A stretch of DNA of 40,429 nt from an uncultured Bdellovibrionales bacterium (GCA_903926205.1 CAIYID010000029.1:1-40429); one strand, 5' to 3'; numbered from the stretch's first letter, positions 8,151 to 16,211 are shown. Numbers and translations are program-made. Notes: generated by a model not told the origin, from the sequence alone.

Positions 8151-9101
8151 ATGGAAAAAACTAATATCGAATGGACCGACGAAACTGGAGTTCCTTCCAT
8201 GGAGCCAGTTTTTAAGGGTAACCAACTTATTATCATGCCAGGCGATGCTCTGGAAAAACTAAAAACCCTGCAACCAGACAGTATCGACTGTTGCATTACC
8301 TCACCACCGTATTTTGGCCTTAGGGACTACGGCGTTAAAGGTCAAATCGGCCTTGAGGCAAACCCAGAACTTTACATTTCAAAGCTGGTACTCGTTTTCA
8401 ATGAGGTTCTCAGGGTGCTGAAAGCCCAAGGAACACTTTGGCTGAGCCTGGGTGATTCGTATGAAGACAAAAGCCTCGTCGGCATTCCCTGGAAAGTTGC
8501 TGAGGCACTCAAAAAAATTGGGTGGATTTTACGTTCGGAAATTATTTGGGACAAACCGAACGCTATGCCTGAAAGCGTTAAGGACCGTCCTACAAAATCT
8601 CACGAAACTATTTTTTTATTCTCAAAATCAAAAAAATATTATTTCAACGCAGACGCAATCAGGGAACCACTAAAGACCAAATCAAATGTGAGAGAAAAAT
8701 GTAAGGAAAAGCACAATCACGCCGTCCTGTCACCGATTGGAAAAGGCATTCGTGAATGGAACAATCCTTTGGGGCGCAACAAACGTACAGTTTGGTCGAT
8801 TTCGACTAAACCTTTCAGTGGTTCTCATTTCGCAACTTTCCCGCCTGAGGTTGTGAAAACTTGTATTTCTGCGGGCTGTCAGCCTCGCGGAACAGTACTG
8901 GATCCATTTCTTGGGAGCGGCACCACTCTTATGGTTGCTGATCAAAATGACCGATCCGGAATCGGCATCGAACTTAATCCCGAATACGTTCAAATCGCTA
9001 AAACTCGAATTAAGGAAGGAGCAAAAATGCGAAATGAGAATGACAAAAAAGAAGTTACTAATTTGCGGATTTTAATGGAGGCAAAACATGGCGAAAACTA
9101 G
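8151..9101 (+). CDS. Site-specific DNA methyltransferase (beta-type, N4-C or N6-A) with DUF5131-like N-terminal tag
   Basis: Residues 50-54 are TSPPY, the catalytic motif IV, and the AdoMet-binding motif DPFLGSGTT follows near residue 250, so the order is that of the beta group of N4-cytosine/N6-adenine methyltransferases. No restriction enzyme lies beside it, so it may protect the element or act epigenetically. The first ~11 residues, MEKTNIEWTDET, are not part of the methyltransferase fold; they copy the start of the next gene's product (MAKTSIEWTDET), and the bases agree as well. This looks like a 5' end exchange or gene conversion. The stop overlaps the DUF5131 gene by 14 bases, which places GGAGG of that gene inside this one. 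Confidence 0.85.
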   Translation: MEKTNIEWTDETGVPSMEPVFKGNQLIIMPGDALEKLKTLQPDSIDCCITSPPYFGLRDYGVKGQIGLEANPELYISKLVLVFNEVLRVLKAQGTLWLSLGDSYEDKSLVGIPWKVAEALKKIGWILRSEIIWDKPNAMPESVKDRPTKSHETIFLFSKSKKYYFNADAIREPLKTKSNVREKCKEKHNHAVLSPIGKGIREWNNPLGRNKRTVWSISTKPFSGSHFATFPPEVVKTCISAGCQPRGTVLDPFLGSGTTLMVADQNDRSGIGIELNPEYVQIAKTRIKEGAKMRNENDKKEVTNLRILMEAKHGEN

Positions 9102-9819
9102 CATCGAATGGACTGACGAAACATGGAACCCACTTACCGGCTGTACAAAAATTTCTGCAGGCTGCACCAACTGCTACGCGGAAGTCATGGCGAAGCGTCT
9201 ACTAGCAATGAAGAATCGTCGATACCTCAATGGTTTCGAACCGACGCTTCATGAGGACCTATTACTGAAGCCCTATCGCTGGAAAAAGCCACGCAAGGTA
9301 TTCGTGAATTCCATGAGCGATTTATTTCACAAAGATTTTCCATTTGAGTTTCTTCAGAAGACATTCAAAACCATGAACGATTGCTCGCAGCACCAGTTCC
9401 AGGTCCTCACCAAGCGTGCTGAGATTCTTGAGTTCTATTCTCACGATCTTGTTTGGACAAAAAATATCTGGATGGGCGTCACTGTTGAATCTGCGCACTA
9501 CAAATCGCGCATCGACCTTCTCCGCGACACGCCGGCACATGTTAAATTCCTGTCACTAGAGCCCCTACTGGGGCCAATCGATGACCTCAACCTTACGGGC
9601 ATCGATTGGGTGATCGTAGGTGGAGAATCTGGCCCAAAATCTCGACCTGTGCATATCAATTGGATTCGTGACATCCGAGATCAGTGCACCGCCGCCAAAG
9701 TGCCCTTTTTCTTCAAACAATGGGGCGGAAAAAATAAGAAAAAGTCTGGACGTATTCTTGACGGTCGAACTTGGGATGAGTTCCCTCCAATTTATCATTT
9801 TGAAGCCGACAAGGAGTGA
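9088..9819 (+). CDS. DUF5131 (phage Gp37/Gp68-like) radical-SAM-type protein
   Basis: The 243-residue product begins IEWTDETWNPLTGCTKIS and has three cysteines, C19, C26 and C29 (CTKISAGCTNCYAE), the family's likely iron-sulphur ligands. Its further conserved pieces, FVNSMSDLFH, QVLTKRAE and VIVGGESGP, are diagnostic of the DUF5131 family found in phages and islands. Members resemble radical SAM enzymes and are often placed near DNA-modifying enzymes, but the reaction is not known to me. The gene lies between a methyltransferase and the 189-codon gene and overlaps both (14 bases; GTGA), so the three are made together. A chemical role in DNA or RNA modification is inference. Confidence 0.85.
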   Translation: MAKTSIEWTDETWNPLTGCTKISAGCTNCYAEVMAKRLLAMKNRRYLNGFEPTLHEDLLLKPYRWKKPRKVFVNSMSDLFHKDFPFEFLQKTFKTMNDCSQHQFQVLTKRAEILEFYSHDLVWTKNIWMGVTVESAHYKSRIDLLRDTPAHVKFLSLEPLLGPIDDLNLTGIDWVIVGGESGPKSRPVHINWIRDIRDQCTAAKVPFFFKQWGGKNKKKSGRILDGRTWDEFPPIYHFEADKE

Positions 9820-10385
9820 TTGTGGAACATTTTTCCGAGCTTTATTCAGAATTTAATCCCGCTCGACTTCAAGTAGAAGCACATCGTTACCGCATGTGGC
9901 ATGACTACAATCTTTGGATCGAAAGGCACACAAGTAAAATCCCGATTCAATCAATTTTTAACCTGCCGGAAAAATATAAAGGGAAGTTACATTCGGGCTT
10001 CCATGAACAGCAATTAAAAATGTCCGATCGTTTTTACACCGCAGTTTTCTGTACAATGATTTTAAGAAAGAACTGTTTGTATGTGGAAGGTTTTGTTAAA
10101 TTAAATGATCGCATTTTTAGACATGCCTGGAACAATTTCGGTGGAGTTCATTTTGATGTAATGAGGGAGTTTAATAGTGAACTGAAAGGTAAAAAAATGG
10201 AATATCACCGAACGCTAATTTTAAGACCCAATAACCTTTATGATCTTTATAAAACTGCGACTGAATCAATGGAAACACCAATGGATCACTTTTGGCGCAA
10301 TCAAATTATTGGAAAGGACGCATTTGATAGTGACTGCTTTTTGTATGCGCCACATTATGGTAACTGGTCTTTTCAGAGCCATTAG
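9816..10385 (+). CDS. Unrecognised protein coupled to DUF5131
   Basis: This 189-residue protein is unrecognised. It is rich in aromatic residues and His, has no signal peptide, and contains a segment LRKNCLYVEGFVKLNDRIFR in its middle. The GTG start overlaps the DUF5131 stop (GTGA); a second GTG lies two codons further in. A strong hairpin terminator follows 22 bases after the stop. The second DUF5131-like open frame at 17652 is also followed by an overlapping unrecognised gene and then a hairpin, but the two coupled proteins do not look related. Confidence 0.6.
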   Translation: MIVEHFSELYSEFNPARLQVEAHRYRMWHDYNLWIERHTSKIPIQSIFNLPEKYKGKLHSGFHEQQLKMSDRFYTAVFCTMILRKNCLYVEGFVKLNDRIFRHAWNNFGGVHFDVMREFNSELKGKKMEYHRTLILRPNNLYDLYKTATESMETPMDHFWRNQIIGKDAFDSDCFLYAPHYGNWSFQSH

Positions 10386-10407
10386 GGTTAGCTGGTATAC
10401 TGCATCA

Positions 10408-10442
10408 AGCTGCGGCCGTATTGCAGGCCGCAGCTATTTTTT
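10408..10442 (+). terminator. Rho-independent terminator
   Basis: A perfect 10-bp stem (AGCTGCGGCC / GGCCGCAGCT, 10408-10417 and 10426-10435) with an 8-base loop is followed by a T-rich run. It closes the methyltransferase-DUF5131 operon and separates it from the convergent recombinase gene. Confidence 0.8.
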
Positions 10443-10443
10443 A

Positions 10444-11388
10444 CTAAATTTTTTCAATAGCACTATCAATTTCACTGTCGCTCGCGGTCGCATATCTGCT
10501 GACATATTTAATGCCGTTTCCAAGACGACGAGCCACCAACACAGGATCTTTTGTTGAGTCGTAAAGTTTTTTTGCATGACTATGCCTAAAACGGTGAGGA
10601 CTCACTTTGATCATTTCCCCGCCAGCAAACGCAGAGCTTGCAAGAGCCGCTATTTTATTAAGGGCCTGTGCGACTCCGTTTCTTGAGAGGCGAGTCCCAT
10701 AGCGATTCGTAAAAATTGCGTTTGATCCACGTGTCCGGTACGACCGAATGTAACATCGAATTAAGTCGGCAACCTCTTTTTTTATGGAAACAGCCGAGCG
10801 CACTTTTCCGCCCTTTGCCTTCACATTAAGAAAGCGATTTCCAACAAACTGTTCCAGCGTCAATGACAAGACCTCTTCAATGCGAAGACCAGAGGCTTCC
10901 AGCGTTTGTGCCAGCACGGCATTTCGAAAGCCCTGCGACTTTGCATGTGTTGGTTGTGCCGCAAGCCTATCTGCGATTTTATAAAACCGGTGAAGCTGCC
11001 GTTCGTCGATGACTTTAGGTTGAAGCTCAATTTGAATTTCCCGCAAGCCTTTGACTGGATCGTGATCAACATAACGATACTCCCACAGCCATCGCCCGAA
11101 GCTCTTGATCGAGGCAAGATTCCTGTTCCTGTAAGACGGCGCATAGCCTTGTCGACCAAGCTCGTCCAAAAACAGGCGACTATCCCTTGGGTACCAATTC
11201 TTGGCATTGAGATTTCCGTACATTGAATTATAAAACTGCACAAACTTTGTTAGATCGGTGCGCCGAACCTTTAGTGTCAGCGGCGACAAGCCCGACAATT
11301 CTTCCGCGAAATATTTCGGTAGCAAAACTTGCATATCCGCGCCCATCTCCGAAGGAAAACTGGGCACTATTTGTAATGATTTGTTCAT
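10444..11388 (-). CDS. Tyrosine recombinase, module copy A
   Basis: Site-specific recombinase of the Xer/integrase family, 314 residues from the ATG at 11388 (AGAGG seven bases upstream). The N-terminal SAM-like domain covers roughly residues 20-110 and the catalytic domain the rest. Visible active-site residues are R169 in ASGLRIEEVL, K195 in KGGKVR, H265 and R268 in SPHRFRH, and Y299 in KYVSRYA. At the position where most family members have His or Trp (LGHS) this one has N291 (LGNG), so activity may be altered. It shares the same layout with the copy at 20823-21773 (PRDxxLF, KGLREI/KGIRDL, DPV boxes). Its likely sites are nearby repeats, but I could not identify them. A terminator upstream (11470-11490) separates it from the 'EAHGL' gene, so it may have its own promoter. 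Confidence 0.85.
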   Translation of the reverse strand: MNKSLQIVPSFPSEMGADMQVLLPKYFAEELSGLSPLTLKVRRTDLTKFVQFYNSMYGNLNAKNWYPRDSRLFLDELGRQGYAPSYRNRNLASIKSFGRWLWEYRYVDHDPVKGLREIQIELQPKVIDERQLHRFYKIADRLAAQPTHAKSQGFRNAVLAQTLEASGLRIEEVLSLTLEQFVGNRFLNVKAKGGKVRSAVSIKKEVADLIRCYIRSYRTRGSNAIFTNRYGTRLSRNGVAQALNKIAALASSAFAGGEMIKVSPHRFRHSHAKKLYDSTKDPVLVARRLGNGIKYVSRYATASDSEIDSAIEKI

Positions 11389-11463
11389 TTGAAATCCTCT
11401 CTGTTTGATTTGATATTGCTGTAACTGCTGAGTCTGAACCATCTCCCAACATCGGTTGGGATT

Positions 11464-11490
11464 AAAAAAGGCGGAGCTTTGTGCTCCGCC
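11464..11490 (-). terminator. Terminator between the EAHGL gene and recombinase A
   Basis: Read leftward, an 8-bp perfect stem (GGCGGAGC / GCTCCGCC, 11470-11477 and 11483-11490) with a 5-base loop is followed by six T. It follows the stop at 11499 by a few bases and should end transcription of the two upstream small genes before the recombinase. Confidence 0.75.
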
Positions 11491-11498
11491 AAACTGAA

Positions 11499-11834
11499 TT
11501 AGCAATTTGAACGCATCGGCACAACGATTCCAATCCGTCCGCGCCTGCGATCAGCCTCTTCTCTACTTGAGATTTCCTGAGATAAATACTCAATGCAATC
11601 CCGCTCGAAGATCGTGAGTTCTGAACCCTCAGCCAAAACCTTCCCCTCGTCGGCTGCGCACTCATCGATTGGCTGCAAGCCGTGAGCTTCGAAAAACCTT
11701 TCGATTCCCATACTCAATAGCTCATTCAAATAAAACCAGTGAATGATTTCTGGCGGGGCATAATTTGCAAACTTGTCTTGAAGAAGAGAAAGCCGCTCCA
11801 AAGCCCTCTTTCTTATGAGGTCGCGCTGATCCAT
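11499..11834 (-). CDS. 'EAHGL' small protein, module copy A
   Basis: A 111-residue protein of unknown function. It matches the 107-residue product at 21892-22215 along its whole length: PE with aromatic residues near residue 30, EAHGLQPID against EAHGLYPLD in the middle, then FERDCIEYL against FEKDCVSFL, and a final VP-R motif. It has no signal peptide and no membrane helix. AAAGGATCA lies before the ATG. It sits between the recombinase and the small membrane protein gene in both copies, so it may assist or regulate the recombinase; that is inference from position only. Confidence 0.6.
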   Translation of the reverse strand: MDQRDLIRKRALERLSLLQDKFANYAPPEIIHWFYLNELLSMGIERFFEAHGLQPIDECAADEGKVLAEGSELTIFERDCIEYLSQEISSREEADRRRGRIGIVVPMRSNC

Positions 11835-11851
11835 ATAAAGTGATCCTTTCG

Positions 11852-12046
11852 TTAGCGAAAATAATCCCTCGCTCTAGGTGTTTCCTGAGCGGGGGTGTTT
11901 GTTATGGGTTTAAAGTCTGCTCGGAGCGTTCCAGACTCCGTGGCTGCGAGAACCGTACTAAGTGAGGCCAGGGTAACGGCCACCAAGTTCAGAAGCGATG
12001 CCAGTAGCAGGAGCTTTTTTTCCGTATCAAGTTGTCTAAAATTCAT
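11852..12046 (-). CDS. Small single-helix membrane protein, module copy A
   Basis: The 64-residue product begins MNFRQLDTEKKLLLLASLLN and has one hydrophobic helix (about residues 11-35), followed by a polar tail ending ARDYFR. The copy at 22229-22414 has the same beginning (MNFHELPTSKK), helix, TE-G motif and end (ARNYFT), so this is a conserved gene and not a chance frame. A GGAGG site lies four bases before the ATG. It is likely inserted in the inner membrane. Small one-helix proteins can be toxins, holin-like proteins or subunits of a larger complex; no choice can be made here. Confidence 0.65.
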   Translation of the reverse strand: MNFRQLDTEKKLLLLASLLNLVAVTLASLSTVLAATESGTLRADFKPITNTPAQETPRARDYFR

Positions 12047-12232
12047 GTGTCCTCCGTGATGTTTTTGACGACATTAGCGCCATCTAAAGAGCTCATAACT
12101 CGGAATCTTAATAATTTGCCAAATATAGGTAAATACTCGGTTTTTTCGGATATAAGGACTTTATAGATGCACTGCATTTATGCTTCAAAATGGCAGCAAT
12201 TTCGCTGACCAAAACTATAGGGGAGAACCAGA

Positions 12233-12478
12233 ATGGAAACTGTGGAATCAAACAAAAAAGCACCGCGAGGAAAGACTGATGGCAAGGGCATAAATTGGGA
12301 CAAAGTCACCGAGGTTGCACTTCAACTAACAATGCTGACGGTGACTGCTTTAATAAGTGGAGCGGCCTCAGCTGCCGGAAGTCACGCATACCGTTCTTTC
12401 GCTGAGTCGACTGGCGAAGAGTCAGTTGGCGAGAACAAGAGTGTCGTCTCATTAGTAAAGAAATCAGCCAGCGCATAA
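12233..12478 (+). CDS. Small hydrophobic protein, module copy A
   Basis: The 81-residue product has a lysine-rich start, a hydrophobic stretch around residues 29-48 (VALQLTMLTVTALISGAASA) and a polar tail (SVVSLVKKSASA). The copy at 20450-20686 shares the start MET, the central hydrophobic helix and the end NVVPLTKR, so the gene is conserved. It is divergent from the other small membrane gene across 186 bases that must hold the promoters of both halves of this copy. AGGGGAGA lies before the ATG. Possibly a membrane-bound partner of the exported protein or the lipoprotein further along; function unknown. Confidence 0.6.
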   Translation: METVESNKKAPRGKTDGKGINWDKVTEVALQLTMLTVTALISGAASAAGSHAYRSFAESTGEESVGENKSVVSLVKKSASA

Positions 12479-12483
12479 ATTTC

Positions 12484-12585
12484 AAATACGGTTTGTCGTA
12501 GTTAAAACGGCCAAGTCTGCATAAAAACCATTCTAGCTGAACCAAGTACGACACTCCGTATTCAATACGACAAAATAGTTTTAAC
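12484..12585. promoter_or_regulatory. Inverted repeats before the Xre gene, copy A: likely operator
   Basis: AATACGGTTTGTCGTA (ending 12500) reappears inverted, with three mismatches over 17 bases, as TACGACACTCCGTATT from 12547. A further TACGACAAA follows at 12566-12574 and GTTTTAAC at 12578-12585, mirrored by GTTAAAAC at 12501-12508. These lie directly upstream of the Xre gene, where a self-binding repressor would sit. Confidence 0.5.
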
Positions 12586-12620
12586 TCAGACAAAATTAAA
12601 ACCCAGCCGAAAGGAGATTC

Positions 12621-12947
12621 ATGAAGAAGCGCATTGTAATCGCTGAAGTCTTGCCACGCCTTCTTAAGGATCGCGGTTGGACAGCAAAAAAATTGAGTGA
12701 GTTGGCGCAGGTCAAACCCACGACAATCTCGACGTGGCTCCTGACCGGCAGTCGCCCTCGAAATATTGAAGATGTTGCGGCAGTGGCATCAGTTCTTGAG
12801 GTAAGCCTGAATCACCTTTTATTTGGTGAGGCAGATGAACCTAACGACTTGAATACCCTGCAGACGACCACCGTTTTGGAGGGGCTGTATAAGCTAAAAC
12901 TCGAACGTGTGGTCATTCCTGAAACGAAGAAAAAACCAAATCGCTGA
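12621..12947 (+). CDS. Xre-family transcriptional regulator, module copy A
   Basis: The 108-residue product has a Cro/CI-type helix-turn-helix at about residues 13-66 (KKLSELAQVKPTTISTWL, then DVAAVASVLEVSLNHLLFGE), followed by a C-terminal arm ending in YKLKLERV. The copy at 19986-20297 has the same plan, including EVLPxLLxxRG at the start and FKIRLERL at the end. It probably binds the inverted repeats just upstream and controls the genes after it (exported protein, lipoprotein, ~115-residue protein). GAAAGGAGA lies before the ATG, and 10 bases separate its stop from the next gene. Confidence 0.8.
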   Translation: MKKRIVIAEVLPRLLKDRGWTAKKLSELAQVKPTTISTWLLTGSRPRNIEDVAAVASVLEVSLNHLLFGEADEPNDLNTLQTTTVLEGLYKLKLERVVIPETKKKPNR

Positions 12948-12957
12948 AAGGACCTTT

Positions 12958-13695
12958 ATGAAAAAAATAAACCTAATTTCTATTTTGCTGATGGTAAGTA
13001 GCTTTTCAAACGCAAAAATGGCGGATGAAGTTCCAGCCGGTAAATGTATAACTGCAGCTGGAACAATTGTGAGAAGGGTCGATGCCAATCACTATATTCT
13101 TAATGTTTCCGTATCAAGCAAAAGGGTACCTGGCGCCTATACAATGGAAGATGTCATCGCTGACATTACTGATGTACCGCCAGAGCTAAAAAAAGTTGGT
13201 CTTAAGGTCACCGGGTATGAAACGCAAGGATGGGTCACATTCGAATATGCCGACGGAAATGGCGACGTGAAAAAGAAGCGCCTTTCTGGCCTGAAGTACA
13301 CCGCGAACTGCGAAGAAGAATTTAAAAAGGTCGCCGCCGCTGGCGCCAAGAAACAAAAAGCTGTTGCTCAAAAGGCAGCAAAGGCCGAACAATCAGAACA
13401 ATCAAAGCGCGATGCCTACATCAAGGAACACTATGCTTACATCTCCACAGTGATGAAAGCACTCCCGTGCCCTTCTACGTCCTATTGGGGGAATAACCCT
13501 GAAGGAGATTATTTCGTATGTGTGGATGAAAAGTCCAATCAGCCCAACGGGCCATTTTTCCACTTGGATCCGGATCTGACGATGGTAACTGCTTATGGCA
13601 AAGCCGAGATGGGCAAGCAAATTGGTGAGCCCACAGTTTGCAATGAAAAAAATCAGCCCGTTCCGATGCGGGGAGTAGCTTCACAGGGAAAATAA
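12958..13695 (+). CDS. Exported protein, cargo slot of module copy A
   Basis: The ATG at 12958 follows AAAGGA and gives a signal peptide, MKKINLISILLMVSSFSNA, with a likely cut before KMADE. The mature ~226-residue protein has a compact N-terminal domain, a lysine/alanine-rich coiled segment (residues about 125-155, KKQKAVAQKAAKAEQSEQSK) and a C-terminal domain with four Cys that could pair in the periplasm. I do not recognise the family. The gene occupies the same place as the Cys-rich exported protein of copy B (19175-19984), yet the two proteins show no resemblance, so this slot appears variable. It probably works outside the cytoplasm together with the lipoprotein encoded next. Confidence 0.7.
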   Translation: MKKINLISILLMVSSFSNAKMADEVPAGKCITAAGTIVRRVDANHYILNVSVSSKRVPGAYTMEDVIADITDVPPELKKVGLKVTGYETQGWVTFEYADGNGDVKKKRLSGLKYTANCEEEFKKVAAAGAKKQKAVAQKAAKAEQSEQSKRDAYIKEHYAYISTVMKALPCPSTSYWGNNPEGDYFVCVDEKSNQPNGPFFHLDPDLTMVTAYGKAEMGKQIGEPTVCNEKNQPVPMRGVASQGK

Positions 13696-13727
13696 CATCA
13701 ACTTAAATTTAGAAAAGGGGGTCCATC

Positions 13728-13985
13728 GTGAGAAGTGCTTTTGTTCTCGCCTGGGCTCTCATTGTGCTTTCAGGCTGTAGTGCAGATCCAAAAAAAGAGA
13801 CTACATTAAATGAAAAGTTTCAACGTGCTCAAATGTGCGCATTGGATGCCATGACGTTAGTTATGAGCGCAGGAGATCCGCGTGCAATGGAAACCTTCTG
13901 TGAGCGCACGCCAGCCAAGTTAAAGCTCATCGAGAGCAATCCTCAGCTAGGCATCGATTCCAACGATCAGGGAAAGTCTAAATAG
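13728..13985 (+). CDS. Small lipoprotein, module copy A
   Basis: The GTG at 13728 gives an 85-residue product with signal peptide MRSAFVLAWALIVLSGCSAD; LSGC is a lipobox, so cysteine 17 would be lipidated. The mature part begins SADPKKETT and includes MSAGDPR and the tail NPQLGIDSNDQ; the copy B product (18888-19133) has SEPKKETT, MSLGDPR and NPQIGAESKD in the same order. The residue after the lipidated Cys is Ser, which usually permits outer-membrane transfer. Function unknown; small lipoproteins often anchor or protect against partner proteins, here perhaps the exported product of the gene before it. Confidence 0.75.
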   Translation: MRSAFVLAWALIVLSGCSADPKKETTLNEKFQRAQMCALDAMTLVMSAGDPRAMETFCERTPAKLKLIESNPQLGIDSNDQGKSK

Positions 13986-14017
13986 TCTTAAACAACATTT
14001 TAAAACTGGAGGCTCCG

Positions 14018-14362
14018 ATGACTGCCGTGGATTTAATTTCCGAACGGTTGATGGCTCTTGTTGCTGCCCATACGACGAATGAGATGGTCCTGAATATCGC
14101 ACACGATGTTGCAACAACATATTACGAAGTCAGTCGTATCAAAGATCAGAACTTTGACCCTAATTCTTTGGATATAGATGCAAGTGCGCGAGAAGTTCTT
14201 TGGGCGGCGATGATTGCGATGAAAGAGACTGGCAAGAAGGATACTGACGATGCCTATGGATTGATTTGCCACCTGGTATATTTCTGGGAATTTAGAAAAA
14301 TTTATGCCGCCATTAATGAGTTTGTTAGAATTGCGACTACAGTATATCTAAAAAGCAATTAG
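14018..14362 (+). CDS. Conserved ~114-residue protein, module copy A
   Basis: A soluble, mostly helical protein of unknown family. It is the most similar pair of the two module copies: DLISERLMALVAAH against ELISERIVGLVAEH, LDIDASAREVL identical, and FVRI near the end in both. Such retention suggests an essential role in the module. An AACTGGAGG site lies before the ATG. It is the last gene of the rightward half of copy A and is followed by a hairpin. Confidence 0.65.
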   Translation: MTAVDLISERLMALVAAHTTNEMVLNIAHDVATTYYEVSRIKDQNFDPNSLDIDASAREVLWAAMIAMKETGKKDTDDAYGLICHLVYFWEFRKIYAAINEFVRIATTVYLKSN

Positions 14363-14368
14363 CGATCT

Positions 14369-14391
14369 GCGGAGCCCGATGGGGGCTCCGC
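14369..14391. terminator. Hairpin terminator between convergent genes
   Basis: A 9-bp perfect stem (GCGGAGCCC / GGGCTCCGC) with a short loop begins 7 bases after the stop of the 114-residue gene. It lacks a long T run on the + strand, so termination may be weak, but it separates this gene from the convergent ASCH gene. Confidence 0.55.
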
Positions 14392-14410
14392 TAAAATGAC
14401 GAACCTGACC

Positions 14411-14677
14411 TCAGCGTAAATGTTTTGTATCCAAAATTTTACCAATATGAAGCTCGTAGACACCTCTTCGAGAATTTTTGCGGATTTTTTTAATAACCAT
14501 AGTGGCCTCAGGCGCCTTTTTTTTCATGCCGTTAATCAGCCTCAGCTCAAACGGTACGCTCACTTTTGCCAATCGCTTTGTCCAATATGGCTTAATATCC
14601 CGATATTCAATCTTCTTAGTTCCTTCAACAATTTGAGAAAGGTACGGCTGCTTAATTGTCGTTGTGATTTTGTCCAT
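14411..14677 (-). CDS. ASCH-domain small protein
   Basis: The 88-residue product has the start typical of compact ASCH proteins, IKQPYLSQIVEGTKKIEYRD, with the -EG-K--E-R signature of the nucleotide- or RNA-binding pocket, and ends IGKILDTKHLR. ASCH domains belong to the PUA-like fold and bind RNA or modified nucleotides; some members hydrolyse modified nucleosides such as N4-acetylcytidine. Which applies here is unknown. GAGGAG precedes the ATG. It stands alone between module copy A and the IS66 relic. It is the smallest of three ASCH genes in this window. Confidence 0.75.
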   Translation of the reverse strand: MDKITTTIKQPYLSQIVEGTKKIEYRDIKPYWTKRLAKVSVPFELRLINGMKKKAPEATMVIKKIRKNSRRGVYELHIGKILDTKHLR

Positions 14678-14851
14678 TTGTCTCCTCGCCGGAAATAGTG
14701 ATGGTTCGGTTATCGGTTTTTTAAAATAATGCTACCGAAGCTGCCGCATGAACTTTAAACGTCTTGGGATTTTTCTACTTTGCGAACGAATTGGGCAACT
14801 TCACTCATTTCAATCTCATCGAATGAATACCCCTTAAGATGGCAGTATTTA

Positions 14852-16211
14852 GTAAGCGCTGGTGGAAGTCGAGTCAGCCAAGGCGTCCGACGAACCTGAA
14901 TCTGAAATCGAGGTAACATCGCATAAGCGCAAAGCCCGCGGCCACCGAAAGCCTTTGCCGGAGCATTTGGCTCGTGAAGTGGTAAAAATTGTACTTCCGC
15001 CGGAGGAACTAAAAACTGAAACTGGTGATTTGAAAGTGATCGGCTGGGAGGTCTCTGAAAAGCTCAAGTATGAGCCTGCAAAAATGAGCGTGATTGAGTA
15101 CCACCGGGCGAAGTACGGTTTAGACAGTGGTGATTACGTCAAGACCGCTCCGCCAGTGCCTTCGGTTATTCCAAAGGGCATATCCACACCAGAGCTTCTT
15201 GCGGCAATTATTACGAGTAAGTTTGCCGATGGTTTAACGTTGTACCGACTGGAGTAGATTTTTTCCCGACTTGAGGTGGAACTTGGCCGAGGTACGATGG
15301 CACGTTGGATGGTGCAAGTGGCACAGGAGATGATGCCAATCCGAAACGTCTTATCGGATCGACTTTTTTCAGGCTATGCGGTGGCTTGTGATGAGACTTG
15401 GATGCAGGTTTTAAAGGAAACGGCACGAGACCCTGAGATGAAGTCCTGGATGATTGTTCGCATGAATCCGGTCGAGGACAAAAAAGTTGTTTTATTTGAT
15501 TACGCGATCTCTCGCAGCGGTGCTGTGATGAAAGATCTTTTTGAAGGCTACGCCGGTCGTCTATTGTGTGACGGCCTTGAAAGCTACAGTCCACTGGAGT
15601 CGAACTTATTGAGATTTGGTTGCAATATGCACAGTCGTCGTAAGTTTGAGCAAGCCGCAAAGGACGGTGCAAAAGCAGGAAAGACCATTGCAGGTGAAGT
15701 CATGAATATTTACAAACAAATTTATGATTTTGAAGAGGGGCTTGCGAATGCTCCGCCAGAAGAAAAAGTAAAATCTCGAAATGAAGACCAAAAACCACTT
15801 TTCGAGAAAATCAGATCCATTGTGGCCGACAACCAGATTAAAGTTCCAAACAAAAGTAAACTTGGTCAGGCCTTCACGTACTTCAATAACGAGTATGAAT
15901 ATTTGACGAGGTATTTGGACGATGGAAACATCGGCCCTGACAATGGCATGGTAGAACGCACGATCAGGAAGTTTGCCATTGGTCGAAACAATTGGATGTT
16001 TGCTGATACTCCGGAAGGCGCTGATGCCAGTGCGCTTCTTTACAGCATCGTGATCACGGCAAAGGTCAATGGAGTGAATCCCTACACGGCTCTCACCAAA
16101 ATCCTGACCGAACTACCAAACGCCAAAACTATCGAAGACTACGAACGGCTCGCCGAGTTCATCTTAACACCTTAACTTCGGCTGAACAAAAAGGCTCAAT
16201 GGAGCGCTTAC
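14852..16211 (+). mobile_element. Internally deleted IS66-like element
   Basis: The segment begins with GTAAGCGCT (14852-14860) and ends with its exact complement AGCGCTTAC (16203-16211); GTAAGCG is the usual end of IS66-family elements. Only part of the DDE transposase is left, its open frame beginning just inside the left end, while tnpA, tnpB and the 5' part of tnpC are gone. The similarity of the two ends stops after nine bases. The 8 bases outside each end differ, so no target duplication is seen. The element therefore cannot move alone. Confidence 0.65.
14862..16175 (+). pseudogene. IS66-family transposase (TnpC), 5'-truncated and with an amber codon
   Basis: The frame opens at 14862, without the N-terminal leucine-zipper region, with a segment KARGHRKPLPEHLAREVVK and continues through EVSEKLKYEPAKMSVIEYHR to LYRLE, where a TAG at 15255-15257 interrupts it. 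The same frame then resumes IFSRLEVELGRGTMARWM, the normal continuation (usually ...EQIF...), so CAG became TAG. The catalytic part carries CDETWMQVL, the Asp motif CDGLESY and the Glu region GMVERTIRKFAIGRNNW, with the C-terminal IS66_C tail IEDYERL. The stop could be a recent mutation because the rest of the frame is open. Inactive in this form. Confidence 0.85.

Noticed and set aside
11852-12478. Toxin-antitoxin pair made of the two small hydrophobic genes
   Set aside because: They are divergent in copy A and separated by other genes in copy B, so the usual tight pairing is missing.
15211-15672. Leftward 153-codon frame inside the IS66 relic
   Set aside because: It lies opposite clear transposase sequence.
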